From Pholis gunnellus (Eukaryota > Chordata > Actinopteri > Perciformes > Pholidae), in NCBI GenBank assembly GCA_910591455.2, contig OU342804.1:3762199-3826198 (forward strand): a stretch of DNA of 64,000 nucleotides. Direction: 5' to 3'. Positions 1 through 41,033 of this stretch are shown one piece after another. The position numbers were made by a program, and so were the translations under genes. Numbering within the stretch: position 1 is the first letter of the stretch; each line of letters opens with the position of its first letter. The notes under the pieces were generated by a model, which was not told the DNA's origin, did no database searches, and was given only the letters and a program-made list of their open reading frames with translations.

Positions 1-1597
1 TTCCATATGCAGAACAGGAGTAGTACATCTAAGGCCATATCGTGACTAGGGTAATGCAACAGAGCTTTAGTGAGTTAGAGGTGTTAGTAATTCAGATATG
101 AAGACTTTAAAACTGGCAGGTGGTCATGTCGGAGAGCCAACCACTTTTCTTGTATATTTTCTTTATCTTTTTGGTCTAAGCAGCATTTTATGAAAACTAG
201 TCGGATCATATTTCATCGTCATGTTACTATAATTAACAAACTGAAAAGAATCCTGCATAGAAATAATAGCAGACAATATTGGCAAGAGCAACTAAAGGTT
301 GGCTGCTAATAAATGACTGATAATGACTCTGATAGCTCACAGATTTAACAACATGCAAATGTGTAAAATAATAATTCTATAAATGCAACAGTCATGTCAT
401 ACAAAGCACTCTGCTGCTTTCAGGTTTTTGTTCTAAAAAACATATGATTTTAATTCACAAATTAATTCCTAATGATTCTACTTCACTGTTCATTAAATCA
501 CTCCTAATGAAATAATCCTCATCCAATGAAAGGATTCTCATCCCATTGAACGATTCTCATCCAATGAAACGATTCTCATCCAATGAAACGATTCTCATCC
601 AACTAAACAATCCTCATCCAATGAAACAATCCTCATCCAATGAAACGATTCTCATCCAATGAAATTATTCTCATCCAATGAAACAATAATCATCCAATGA
701 AACAATCCTCATCCAATGAAATGATTCTCATCCAATGAAATTATTCTCATCCAATGAAACGATTCTCATCCAATGAAACAATAATCATCCAATGAAACAA
801 TCCTCATCCAACTAAACAATCCTCATCCAATGAAACAATCCTCATCCAATGAAACGATTCTCATCCAATGAAATTATTCTCATCCAATGAAACAATAATC
901 ATCCAATGAAACAATCCTCATCCAATGAAACGATTCTCATCCAATGAAATTATTCTCATCCAATGAAACGATTCTCATCCAATGAAACAATAATCATCCA
1001 ATGAAACGATTCTCATTCCATTGAACAATTCTCATCCAATGAAACAATACTCATCTTATGAAACAACACACATTGAATGTGAACCTTAAGCATCACTGGT
1101 CATTACAACAAAGTTGAAGCAAGTGGAATTAGTGAATGAAACAGTATTTCTGTTAAACAAGAGAAAGTGGGAGCTGTAGAAGGTTCCTGATTTAGTGCTG
1201 TTGAAATGTACATTGTATGCATGTATACTGAATTTATAAATGTATCAAGACAACAGGTAAACGTAGAGGATGGGTTTGCGTCAACAGAAAATGATACCAG
1301 GAGCAGATCAGAAAAAAAGGAGGGTTCCTACTGGAATATGGTTTTTAAGATTTATAATTAAATCTTAAAGATGTTTCAAATAAAGACTCAGCGCTCTCTG
1401 CAGTTGAAATAAAATGATGATATCCCACTTTAATAGGGGAAAACATATTAAACGCTTATGAAAGGTCAATGTTGGCAACTTATAGTTGATAAGAATCTGT
1501 TGGACATTTCCCTTGCATGAACCTTAAAACAGATAACACTCCTGCCTCTATTATGAATTTCCATGACATTATCAGTCCCTTTATCCTTTTAGCTAAC
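1..1597 (-). other. arnt2: arnt2 intron within PAS-B (window edge), with minisatellite
   Basis: Intron sequence after the first PAS-B exon, running off the left edge. Apart from the 19-bp minisatellite at 506-1065 it is AT-rich with no recognisable exon. No second PAS-B exon was found in it. Confidence 0.7.
506..1065. repeat. 19-bp minisatellite, about 29 units, CCAAT in most units
   Basis: Tandem copies of a unit like AATGAAACGATTCTCATCC. Hexamer variants at the centre (CGATTC, TTATTC, CAATAA, CAATCC) recur in order. An 11-unit block of about 209 bp (units 6-16, starting with the AACTAAA variant) is repeated as units 17-27. Unit junctions read CATCCAATGA, so a CCAAT pentamer recurs about every 19 bp. 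It lies in an arnt2 intron. Confidence 0.95.
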
Positions 1598-31719
<30,122 letters not shown>

Positions 31720-32320
31720 GTTTCCTCAATGGAGAAAAATAACAAAAACGGCAGCGATGGAGATGACGCACAATACGGTTGGAGAGTCCCCGTGAGAGAG
31801 CGTCTAAACTCCGCGGAATTGGCACGCGAGGCTCGGGCCCGACCGCCTCACACCCGTCGACGCGGAGGAAAACTAGTCTGGGTTCAGACGCCTCGAAAGC
31901 CGTGTTCTGTGCGCGTTCAGCAGCGGGGGGAGAGGGAGGCTATGTTTGATGGAAAATTTCTCCCAAGACCAGATTTAGTGAAATGCAAGATGTCTGAGTG
32001 GTAGCACCGCGAGATTTTAGGGTTGCTTGAATACATTAATGTTATACAGTGTGACTGGTGCAGTGATGAATGCAATGCACAGACGTACACTGTTTCTGAA
32101 TGTATCGCTACTCAGTGTTTGACGTTGGATCGTTGGATCTGACACATGTTTGTTGCGCTGTTTGTGTTTTCTGTCTTTGATGCTGTGTGTCGTGCACTGC
32201 CCCGGAACTCTTCCTCGAGCCGTGGAAAGCTGCCCTGTGCTGGACGAAGCTGCTCGACCCTCCACCGGACACGAGCCTCCTCGGCTCATCTCAGGAGACC
32301 CCGGTGTTCAAACAGCCCAA
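31720..32320 (-). promoter_or_regulatory. arnt2: arnt2 5'UTR and CpG-rich promoter region
   Basis: GC- and CpG-rich DNA directly upstream of the start codon, in contrast to the AT-rich flanks. About 310 bases above the ATG contain no upstream ATG on the minus strand. A CRE/AP-1-like TGCGTCA lies at about 31766. No TATA box is evident, as expected for a CpG-island promoter. The transcription start is not determined. Confidence 0.5.
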
Positions 32321-33742
32321 GATGGCAGCTAGCCTTTTCACACATTTTATGTAAAGTCACCGTTTTTAAGGTTGTAAGTAATTTAGCTTATTGCAGGTGT
32401 ATTATTCAGATCATCTACTGGAATAGAACTCTGTCACCTATGAATAGACTGCTCTACAGCAAGCAGTGGTGGAAAGGTATTCAGAACAGTTACTGAGGTA
32501 AACTGCTATAAGGTGTACGTACAATTTTATAACACTTGTATTTGACTTGAATGGTTATTATATATTAGACCGATGAGCACTATCACATTGTAGTTATTTG
32601 CTCTTCCAGAGTTCAAATCATGTTAATTGTTGTGTTTTTGATCAATTCTATTAAGTTAAGTCATCTCCATCATGGTACTAATTTTTGGGGGTAAAATAGT
32701 CAATAATAATCTATGGCAAAAGTAGATGCTGCATATTCTACATAAACTATAAATATTCTATATACAAATTAAATGAATCGTTTCTTATTTTCTTTCATAT
32801 TGATGATTGCTGGGTAATATGTCTGTTGGTATTCCAGCGTTCAATGCCAAGTCTCCTTTTGATGGTGTGATGAGACGATACTATTTGGTAGCATGTTTGG
32901 GCTCCAACATCTGTCGAGACTGACATGTTGAGCACATCTGCATGCCGGAGCGAACAGTGATGTCTCTCAACATGACAGCTGCAGTGGCTCAGTCATTATA
33001 GTGTGCACTGTCCTACCTAAAGTAAAAGTTTTGCATTCAAAATATCAGTTTACTAATATTAGCTGCAGAAGTAGTATCAGCAAAATGCACCCAAATGATC
33101 ACAAGTAATAGTACTCATTATGCAGAATGGCCCCTGTCAGTGTAATATTACAATATCATTTGGTTATTATTGACGTACGTTATGTTCTGTAAGCAGTGCT
33201 GTAAACATGTAACAGGTTGAGGTGGAACTTTATATCATTTCATTGCTGTGCGCTTTAATCCATAACAATGCATCATATTCTATACACAGATCATGTTTTG
33301 TATGTAAAATCATAATATTAACAGTAGTGTGTTAAATATTATATGTGATGGAGAAAAAGTACAATATTTCCATCAGAAAAATGTGGCGGAGCCGAATCAT
33401 AAAGTGGAAGGCAGGAAACAGATATACTCATTTATCTCTTAAGTGTTAGTTGCTCTCCGGCACTGGGCTCTATTATTTGGTGATACATTATTTATATTTA
33501 ACATTGCTTTAGGAGACAGCAATAAGAACCAACCTTTGGGTTGCCAGGTTGTGAAAAAGCTCTCTGGCTGGTGCTTATCCTTTTCATTTGGTAATATTGC
33601 AGTTATAAATCATAGTGGTCCATAAATAAATGTGTCTTTCACACTTTATAATAAGCCATAAAATGATACTGTAAACAAAAGTATTTGTTTAGTTGGATAT
33701 TTGCACATAAATCTATTTGAACTAAAAAAGCATTTGACATTT

Positions 33743-34104
33743 TGTCATGATTTGTGTTTGGTGAATCATATTGTCTCGTTTTTTAAACTCTGTTCTTTTC
33801 ATTTGTGCTTCATCGATGTTGTTTTTTCTACCTTTGGTTGTTATTTGAACACGTGTTACATATAATTCTATGCCCTGCTGGGTATGTGTGTGCATATGTG
33901 TATTCCATGTCTCTGAGTTCTAGGTGCAGCTGGGTTTCACCTATATAAGCGCCTCCTTGCTCCGCCCTCGCTCTCTCTCATCTGCCTGCCACCAGACCCT
34001 GGTCTTCAGTCAGTTAGCACATTCCACTTGTCCCGTGTTCTGTAATAAACCTTTGGGTTTTGCATCTACTTTGGTGTTGTGTCCCTCCTTATGTTGTCGT
34101 AACA
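33743..34104 (+). mobile_element. Gypsy-like solo LTR, about 362 bp
   Basis: It begins TGTCATGATTTGTGTTTGG and ends CGTAACA. It has a TATA box (TATATAA, 33942-33948) and a polyadenylation signal AATAAA (34044-34049) about 95 bp later, the order expected of U3-R-U5. No internal gag/pol was found on either side, so it is a solo LTR. No clean 5-bp target duplication (CATTT against CACGT), so the boundaries may be a few bases off. Confidence 0.6.
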
Positions 34105-34899
34105 CACGTCTTGTCTGGAGATGATCTGAACACTTCATCCTACCCCTGTCGCAGGTCTTAGTGAAGCCCTGTGCCTTTCAGGTTTGACGTGTGGCAATTT
34201 GATTAAACAAGATTCATTTAGGAATGTGCAACATTAATGCACAAACGAGAAGTACAACAAAATATCAGGCAATAGAGCAGTTGATATTCTGCTTGAGTGC
34301 TGCATATTCCCAAACCCATTTCAATAAAATAGAACAAACCAATATAAGCCTGGGGCTCTTGGGACCCCTGGGGTTCAGGGTCAGTTCCCCACTTTGCCCA
34401 GTTGATGTTCTAGCCCTGTCAAAGAGGGCCTGACAGAAAATGTCCCTTCAGAGCTGTGTTATCAACTTGTTCAACAAGTGGGCAGAAAGAAACATCAAAC
34501 TGGCAGATACACAACTGATACTGAAAAACCAACAACGTGTCTACATGCTGACTTCCCTACACTGTGTCTCTCAGCTGCAGGTCCTTTGGTTCATAAAGAC
34601 ATGAACAGCTGACACATAGAATCTTATTTTTAAATGCTCAAAGGGCTAAACCAACGATGTGTGAGTGCGTTTCTCACTTTGCGACCTCCCCAGCCATACG
34701 TCCATTCATTCCAACTGCAAAGTTAAACACGCGTGACGAATTTATACTTACATATTTTAAAGGCTAATAATCCCTGAAACAGCTGACCGCTGTAGTTTAT
34801 AAAATGTTATACAAACAGGAAGAAATAGTGCATTTGTTGGGGATTATTAGTGGACCTTTCATTGGATTTGTTGACAATAAGAAAACATAGAATATCACT

Positions 34900-34960
34900 G
34901 GTTCATTGAGGGGAAAGGTTATACCTTTCCCCTCAATGAACCGAAGCAATGAACCGAAGC
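34900..34960. repeat. Hairpin with 20-bp perfect arms plus a 13-bp direct duplication
   Basis: Arms GGTTCATTGAGGGGAAAGGT at 34900-34919 and its complement at 34923-34942, with a 3-nt loop. The right arm runs into two tandem copies of AATGAACCGAAGC. Confidence 0.9.
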
Positions 34961-35189
34961 TTAATCCAAATATTAGTCCCAAACTGAAATCATAATTCCA
35001 AATACTTCTTTCAAAGTAAAGAAGCACAAATTGGAATTTAGCTAGCTCTCTATCATATCAAGACATTTAGTTTATGAAATGTATATGCAAAAGTACAAGA
35101 GCACACAGACATGTTTCAATGAGAGATCTCACAGCCCCGGTTGGCAGCTACGCTGATATGATACCATGCACACTTGCAGCATCTTTCTT

Positions 35190-35451
35190 GTGGACACACA
35201 CACACACACACACCAGCAGCTGCACATACAGGGAGCGGAGCAGGAGCAGACGTGTGCTGCTCTCTGCTGTGCTCTGCTTGCGGGGCTCAGTATGCAGAGA
35301 AAGGATTTCGCTTTCCTTTAACTTGCCACCCTCCCTCAACTCCTCACCTTCCTCGCCACCTCCCTCTCCTCCCTCCGTTTTGTAGCGCTTCCTCACGGCA
35401 GACCGGTTGCCATCCAACCTTCAGCAGCCGTGCAGGATGTGAGGGAAGCAG
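35190..35451 (+). other. ctxnd1: Probable ctxnd1 non-coding first exon and promoter
   Basis: A pyrimidine-rich, moderately GC-rich block ends in GGGAAGCAG at a strong donor, GTAAGAAG (intron from 35452). It sits between arnt2 and the ctxnd1 coding exon, whose own acceptor (47161-47164) needs an upstream exon. The start of the exon is a guess. Open frames of 90-100 codons here are not family-like. RNA evidence would be needed to join it to 47165. Confidence 0.4.
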
Positions 35452-37682
35452 GTAAGAAGCCCTGGGATTCCTCTGCTGGCTGGCTCTCTGTCTTTTTTCT
35501 GCACTGTGCTGCTCTGGCAACAGTCCTTCATTTGTTAGTGGATGCTGTGATCCAGGCTGTGCTGGAGGATTACAGTCACTGATGCTGTGAGGTGTCTGAC
35601 AAGTGTGTGTAATGTTCAGATGTGTTTGAGGTATTTGTGCAGTGGATTGTGGAATTACTGGTATGACAATTTGGATTTTCCTGTTCTGTTGTTTTAAAGT
35701 GTTTTTTTTAAAGATGTTGTTCGAGTCAATATTGGACTAAAGTTGGTCTGAACGCTGCCTGAAGCTACACCATGATTTCCCAGCAGCTCATTTTTTCACA
35801 TTTGGTTCATGAAGCTAGCATCTGACCTCCGAGTAGGAATTTGCTGTCTGTATGCTCCTGTTGTCAGAAATAGGTGACATTGACCAGAGAGTAAGAACGA
35901 TTTCAGATGAAAAGCAGAGCAGAGCTGAACGTGACTAACATTCGCAGCTTGGAGAGTACCAGCAACTGTATACAACAATGACAGCTAAATTGAAATGGGA
36001 GAGGTTGAATCCAACCATTTTATTATTGCAGAGTCTGCACGTTAGTGTCTCTCTCTGTGCAGCATCATTACATGTCCTTTTACATTGCCTCCTACATTAT
36101 CTGCCTCATTTCAACCTCTTTTAAAAGGAAACTTGCTGGCTTCAGCAGTGAACCCAATGAACCACGGTCTCGTTTGCTCTTGTGAGCTGTAGAGGATGCT
36201 TGGAAGCATGTTCACTTCTGAACGGCTGACATGATGCTCTAGCAGGCGTTTAGATTTTCCTGTAACATCAGTTCTGACCCTCTAGAAGAAGAGCATGTAT
36301 ACTTTGTTTATTTAACAGTATTGATTTCACTACTGCCGAAGCTCTTCTTCTTGCAGCCTCTTCATGGCGGCATCCCTCCAGTTCTTGGGCATGTGGCAAC
36401 GTATTGCACACGGCACAACACCCACCCGTACATAGTGTTTAGGGGGCGTCAGCTATGCTTATAATAAACAATCAGCCACGGCCTCCAGTTTATGATAGTG
36501 GGGTTCATCATTCAGCACACATTGTGATGGTTTAGAATGTTTGGTGCATTTTGGACTTGACTTCTCTTTTATTCTCTATTAACAGCAAATTAAGAGGAAA
36601 TATAAGAGACATTTAAGAGAAAAATAGACAGGTTTGTGAGGCAGGGAGGATCTGTGTAGGATCACATTTTTGGAGTTTCTGGGGTCTGACCCCTGGGGAC
36701 AATAAGAAAATCTGTCTTTCTCGATTCTAACAATTTATTCACGGCAGCTTCTCTCTTTTTCTTTAGATGCCATAAAGAGTCATTGAACCGGAGAAGATAT
36801 TTTGAATGGTGGTTAATTTACTACAGAACTGTTTTAACAGCCAGAGGAAAGAAGCAGTTCTAAAGTCTGGAGGTTCAGCAGCTGATACATCTGTATATCT
36901 TGTCAGACGGCAGCAGAATGAGCAGGCTGTTGCTGGGTGGTTTTTGTCTTTTAATATCCTTTGCCTCTTTGCAGGCTCCTCTTGTCACCAATTTCACTGA
37001 TGCTCAGTAGATGGGTACTTTTAATCACCTGCTGTAGAGCCCTCGTGTCCTGAGCCATGGAAACCTCTTCCCAGTGTGTAATGTTTCCAGTCAGGAACAG
37101 TCAGTGTGAAGCTGTGACAGGCAATCCATCATATTTTCATCTAACAGCTCACTGTGGCTGCTCCCGACTGTTCAAAAACTGATTTTGAAAAGATTTTGAT
37201 GAGCGACAGACAACACATTGCATATCCTTTTACTTCTTCATTATGAACGTAAAATGATTTAAATGTCAAGCTGCAGCAGGGAATGTTAATACCACGTTTT
37301 CTTTCAGTTGGTAATACTGAAAATATGTAAATATTGCAATAATTTCATCATTGTGCCATAGCGGGTTACATCAGAACACATTGTTTCAGGTAAAAAGCTT
37401 ATTTGTAATAATCTAACATTCAATCACAACATTCTCTCTCCAAGATGGGGACTTCCTGGTAAAGAACACCTTTCAGTGAAATTCAACAATATGTTTCTTC
37501 TAAAATCAGAAAAGAGCTCTAACGTTACAGAACAGTGTAAAGCTTTCCAACCAGCGGCTATGTTGACTCGTTTATATATTTATATTGACATTTATTTTGA
37601 TATTTATTGCCTTATTCATTTATTTCAAAGTCATATTTATTTATTTGATAGGCATATTTAAGTATTTATTTCATAGTTTTGA

Positions 37683-37785
37683 GCATGTGAGCGTGCCCCA
37701 CTGGTCAGCTCACACCGCACCGTTACAGCTGATGACAGCTTCCCGACCCACAGCGTTGTTGCAGAACCGTTAGATCTGTTAGCGC
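37683..37785 (+). repeat. Dispersed repeat family R1, fragment e
   Basis: It shares GAGCATGTGAGCGTG, CCCACTGGTCAGCTCAC and AGATCTGTTAGCGC-like words with the other R1 copies. It abuts the P2RX7-like relic. Confidence 0.6.
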
Positions 37786-37799
37786 CTTTAGATTAGTAA

Positions 37800-38100
37800 A
37801 TTACAATGAAGAAAATCTCCATACTGGTATTGGTTGTATTTAAGTTTATCTTTGGGATCCTGAAGAATGTGTCCAGCGAGGAGGAAAACTCTCATGCATA
37901 GTAACGCACACACAGCTTGCTCTCTCTGGGGTGTCGTTGGCGACAGCTTCCAACAAAAACGGCCCACGCTGACATTCATTAATGCAGAACGATTCCGTTT
38001 CTGTCGGCATCGGAGGGCAATTTGAGCAAAGACTCCACCAGTTGGCGTTTGATCTTGGCAGCTCAGATTCTGGAGGGTCCCCACTGGCCATGTCCTCCCC
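37800..38100 (-). pseudogene. Relic of a P2RX7-like cytoplasmic (cysteine-rich) domain
   Basis: Minus-strand reading from 38091 contains NWWSLCSNCPPMPTETESFC. This resembles the W-C-x-C-x-x-C, PMPT, ES-C-C core of the cysteine-rich domain shared by the P2X7 receptor tail and many multicopy fish genes. A CVTMHESFPP word follows, like the family's C-I-T-x-H-x-x-F segment. After that the frame is lost, and a weak continuation (DKLKYNQYQYGDF) is in another frame. The first expected Cys is Ser and there is no start or gene context, so it is a decayed duplicate or transposon-borne fragment. Confidence 0.55.
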
Positions 38101-39054
38101 ACCGCAGCTTGAAAAAAGATCAGATAAGGTTGAAAAACATCAGGAGCAGCTATGCTTCTTGAGAAATGCTAATCGGATGAATAGTCTCTGAAACCCCCTC
38201 CCCTCCACACTTTTCAGGTTTTAAATTAAGGGGGCTGTGTTCGATCATTTCTGTAACTTCCAAAAACTGACACCTGACATTAAACCCGCTTTCTACCGTG
38301 ATTGGCTGAACAGAGGTGAGAAAGTAGACTGGGTTTGAGCTTTTCTAGCTCTCTTTTTTCATTTGTTACACAACTAATCATGGCACTTTCTGTGTGTAAA
38401 TGTCTCCCAGAAGATACTGTCTGAAAAATATACATTCTCCCCGTATTCAAACAATATCCCCTTTCTATGGCGACTGGCTTTTCACTTCCACTTTGAGTGA
38501 TGCAATGAGAAAATAAGCTAGTGTATTCATGAAAAATAATTAAATTATAAAATAGCTATACCTTTGTGATTCTGTCTAGGCCAGCAGACGGCCCACCACA
38601 TATATATATCGTATATATGAACAATGATCCCAAACCTAACTCAGTGCCCTTTCACACCTCATTTGTTCTGTAATTCAAATCTAAATTACAGGGGAATTTT
38701 CTTTTCCTGGAAGCCAATTATCTGACTTGGTCATAGTCAGAATCCGCTACAGAGAAGCACCAAAAGTGGGTATCGATTCCAGTGGTGGCCGGTAGCAGCG
38801 ACTTTGAATGACAGTTATTAGATGAGGCATGTGGAGCAGCAGACCACCCTGCAGGTCCATTATCTGCTCTGACTGCTGGACTGAAGTACTGTAGCCTTTC
38901 GACTGAAGCCTCGTTTGTGGGAATCACTGGGCCCGCTTTGTCATTTTCGTGCCCTGCTCCCAATTCAGCCGTGTTTGCCCTGAAGAAGCAAAGAAAGAGG
39001 GAGAGTGAAAGGCCGACCCTGACGATCTGGAGTGCAGCGCAAACACAGCGTGGG

Positions 39055-39083
39055 TAGGAGAGGGGGGAGAGGGGGGAGAGGGG
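39055..39083 (+). other. G-rich run with G-quadruplex potential
   Basis: Three runs of four to six G separated by AGA, near a shorter GGG. Weak candidate. Confidence 0.4.
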
Positions 39084-39664
39084 CTTTTCCTCTACTCCCA
39101 TCTGGCTCTGCTGAACACAATGAAGAGTCAATGAATGTGGCAAAGACGGCAGATGTGGCTCTGTCTGTCAACATACGCCTTCTACTTTCTTATTCACATT
39201 CACACTTGTCCAACCTTTCTTGTATTTGTAATTTACACACAGGATTGAAAATTAATTTCTCCCCAATTTTATTACTTTACAGTAAGCAAGGATAGGTGTA
39301 AAACTAAACTTAGTTCTCTTGGCATGTTATTTGCAGAATAGAGAGCACTGTGTGTGTAGGCCACCAGCATCAATCTGATAGGGTTGAGCTGCATCTTCAT
39401 CACAGCAATGCTCTAATGAACTGATGGAGCAGCTTCTATGTGGATGTGTTCTTTTAAATACATCTTGATATCTCCCAATAGCACCCAATCTGACATCCCC
39501 AAGCTTCCTTTCAGGTCTCTGTTGATCCCACCATGAGTTTCTGAACCGACAGTGAGCTGGTCCAACATTTCCAATCTGGTCTAGTTGCTCTGTAACAGAG
39601 GTATTCAATTACATTTCCAAAAGGTCCAGATTGAGAAAATCTCCTCGTGCAAAGGTCCGGAACA

Positions 39665-39761
39665 TTTTTCTTGCATCGTTTGCTTTGGTCTGTATTGTGT
39701 AGTTTGAGATACGTAGTGTCAAACTACACAATACAGACCAAAGCAAACGATGCAAGAAAAA
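39665..39761. repeat. Perfect 43-bp-arm inverted repeat, 11-nt loop
   Basis: The left arm (39665-39707, starting TTTTTCTTGCATCG) is the exact reverse complement of the right arm (39719-39761). The loop is GATACGTAGTG. The upstream flank (AAAGGTCCGGAAC) looks like interspersed repeat. It may be a foldback from template switching, a MITE end or an assembly artefact. Confidence 0.93.
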
Positions 39762-40502
39762 TTCATTCATGTGATCAATTTTAACTCGTGGTTTCAGTAA
39801 ATCGTCATGTTATCCATGAAGGATCCTCTCAACCACATCACAGATTGTAACACAACAGACATGAAATTACCATTTTCTTTAACTTATAAAAGTACATATT
39901 TTCTAACTCATTTTTACAATATTTCCCCCGTAAGCCTTTCTGTCCTGTGCCTCTCCTTTACCTCCCTGAACCCCTCCACCCCCACTTTATGTCCCTGCCT
40001 CTTCCAAGGCTGGCAGATGGGCTGTGATAAATGAGAGTTCTGGCCACAAATGTTCACCTCTTTGGATCACAAGAGAACTAGAGCAGGCAGATTACTGCAG
40101 CGCCCATAGGATCCAGACTCTAAACTACATTTTTATATCAGTAAATATCCATTTTATATTTCCCTAAACACACTGTCATGCTCTAAAAGGTCCCTTTTGA
40201 ACCCTCAACAGTTTTGCAGTCCTGTGGATTTTCTTTGTTCCCCCAAAAACAAAAAAAAACCCTGATAAGACTAAAAAAGAAAATAGATATGATTTTGGTG
40301 TTAATAAGAGAATCGGGTTAATCATTCATACCCATATGGGCAGGTGGCACCTCGCACTCCTCTGGTTGTATAGAAGTCTATGAGAAAATGACTCTACTTC
40401 TCTCTTGATTTATTACCTCAGTAAACATTGTAAACATGAGTTTATGGTCTCAATCTCTAGTTTCAAGTCTTCTTCAATACAGCATGATGTTCATTTAGTA
40501 AA

Positions 40503-40690
40503 TGATGGTCCATTTAGAGTCAAACAGACCATAAAGCAGGGGATGCTTTAGGGGCGGGGCTACACGGTGATTGACAGGTCTCTGCCACGACGTCGTCTGG
40601 TCTGGAGTGGTTTTGTATAACAACGTAACCCTTTCACGGTTTGTTTTCACTTCAAGTTATTTGAAACATTTTGGTCACCGAAACATGTCT
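40503..40690 (+). repeat. Dispersed repeat family R2, copy 2
   Basis: Second copy of the family at 6846-7090, same strand, with TTTAGAGTCAAACAGACCAT and GGGGCGGGGCTAC. Confidence 0.65.
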
Positions 40691-40712
40691 TCAGCAGTAA
40701 TGGTGACCACCA

Positions 40713-40718
<6 letters not shown>

Positions 40719-40777
<59 letters not shown>

Positions 40778-40797
40778 TGTATGTGTGTGTGTGTGTG
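40719..40797. repeat. (TG)n microsatellite, interrupted
   Basis: A TG run of about 56 bp, a short GAGTGTA interruption, then a second TG run. Confidence 0.97.
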
Positions 40798-40886
40798 GAG
40801 GGTTTTGGTGTTTAAGTGTTTTTGGTGTTTAAGTGATAACAGACAGACATCATTTATCTCAGCTCACTGCACTCAACTTCACCAAT

Positions 40887-41033
<147 letters not shown>

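Larger units (their letters stand above)
32321..35189. other. Intergenic region between arnt2 and ctxnd1 promoters
   Basis: AT-rich, about 2.9 kb. It holds a solo LTR (33743-34104) and a 20-bp-arm hairpin (34900-34942). No coding exon recognised. Confidence 0.6.

Noticed and set aside
506..1065. CRISPR-like direct repeats
   Set aside because: 19-bp units are contiguous with no spacers, in a vertebrate intron; it is a minisatellite.
39665..39761. microRNA precursor
   Set aside because: Arms are perfectly complementary over 43 bp, unlike animal pre-miRNAs, which carry mismatches and bulges; not called without small RNA data.
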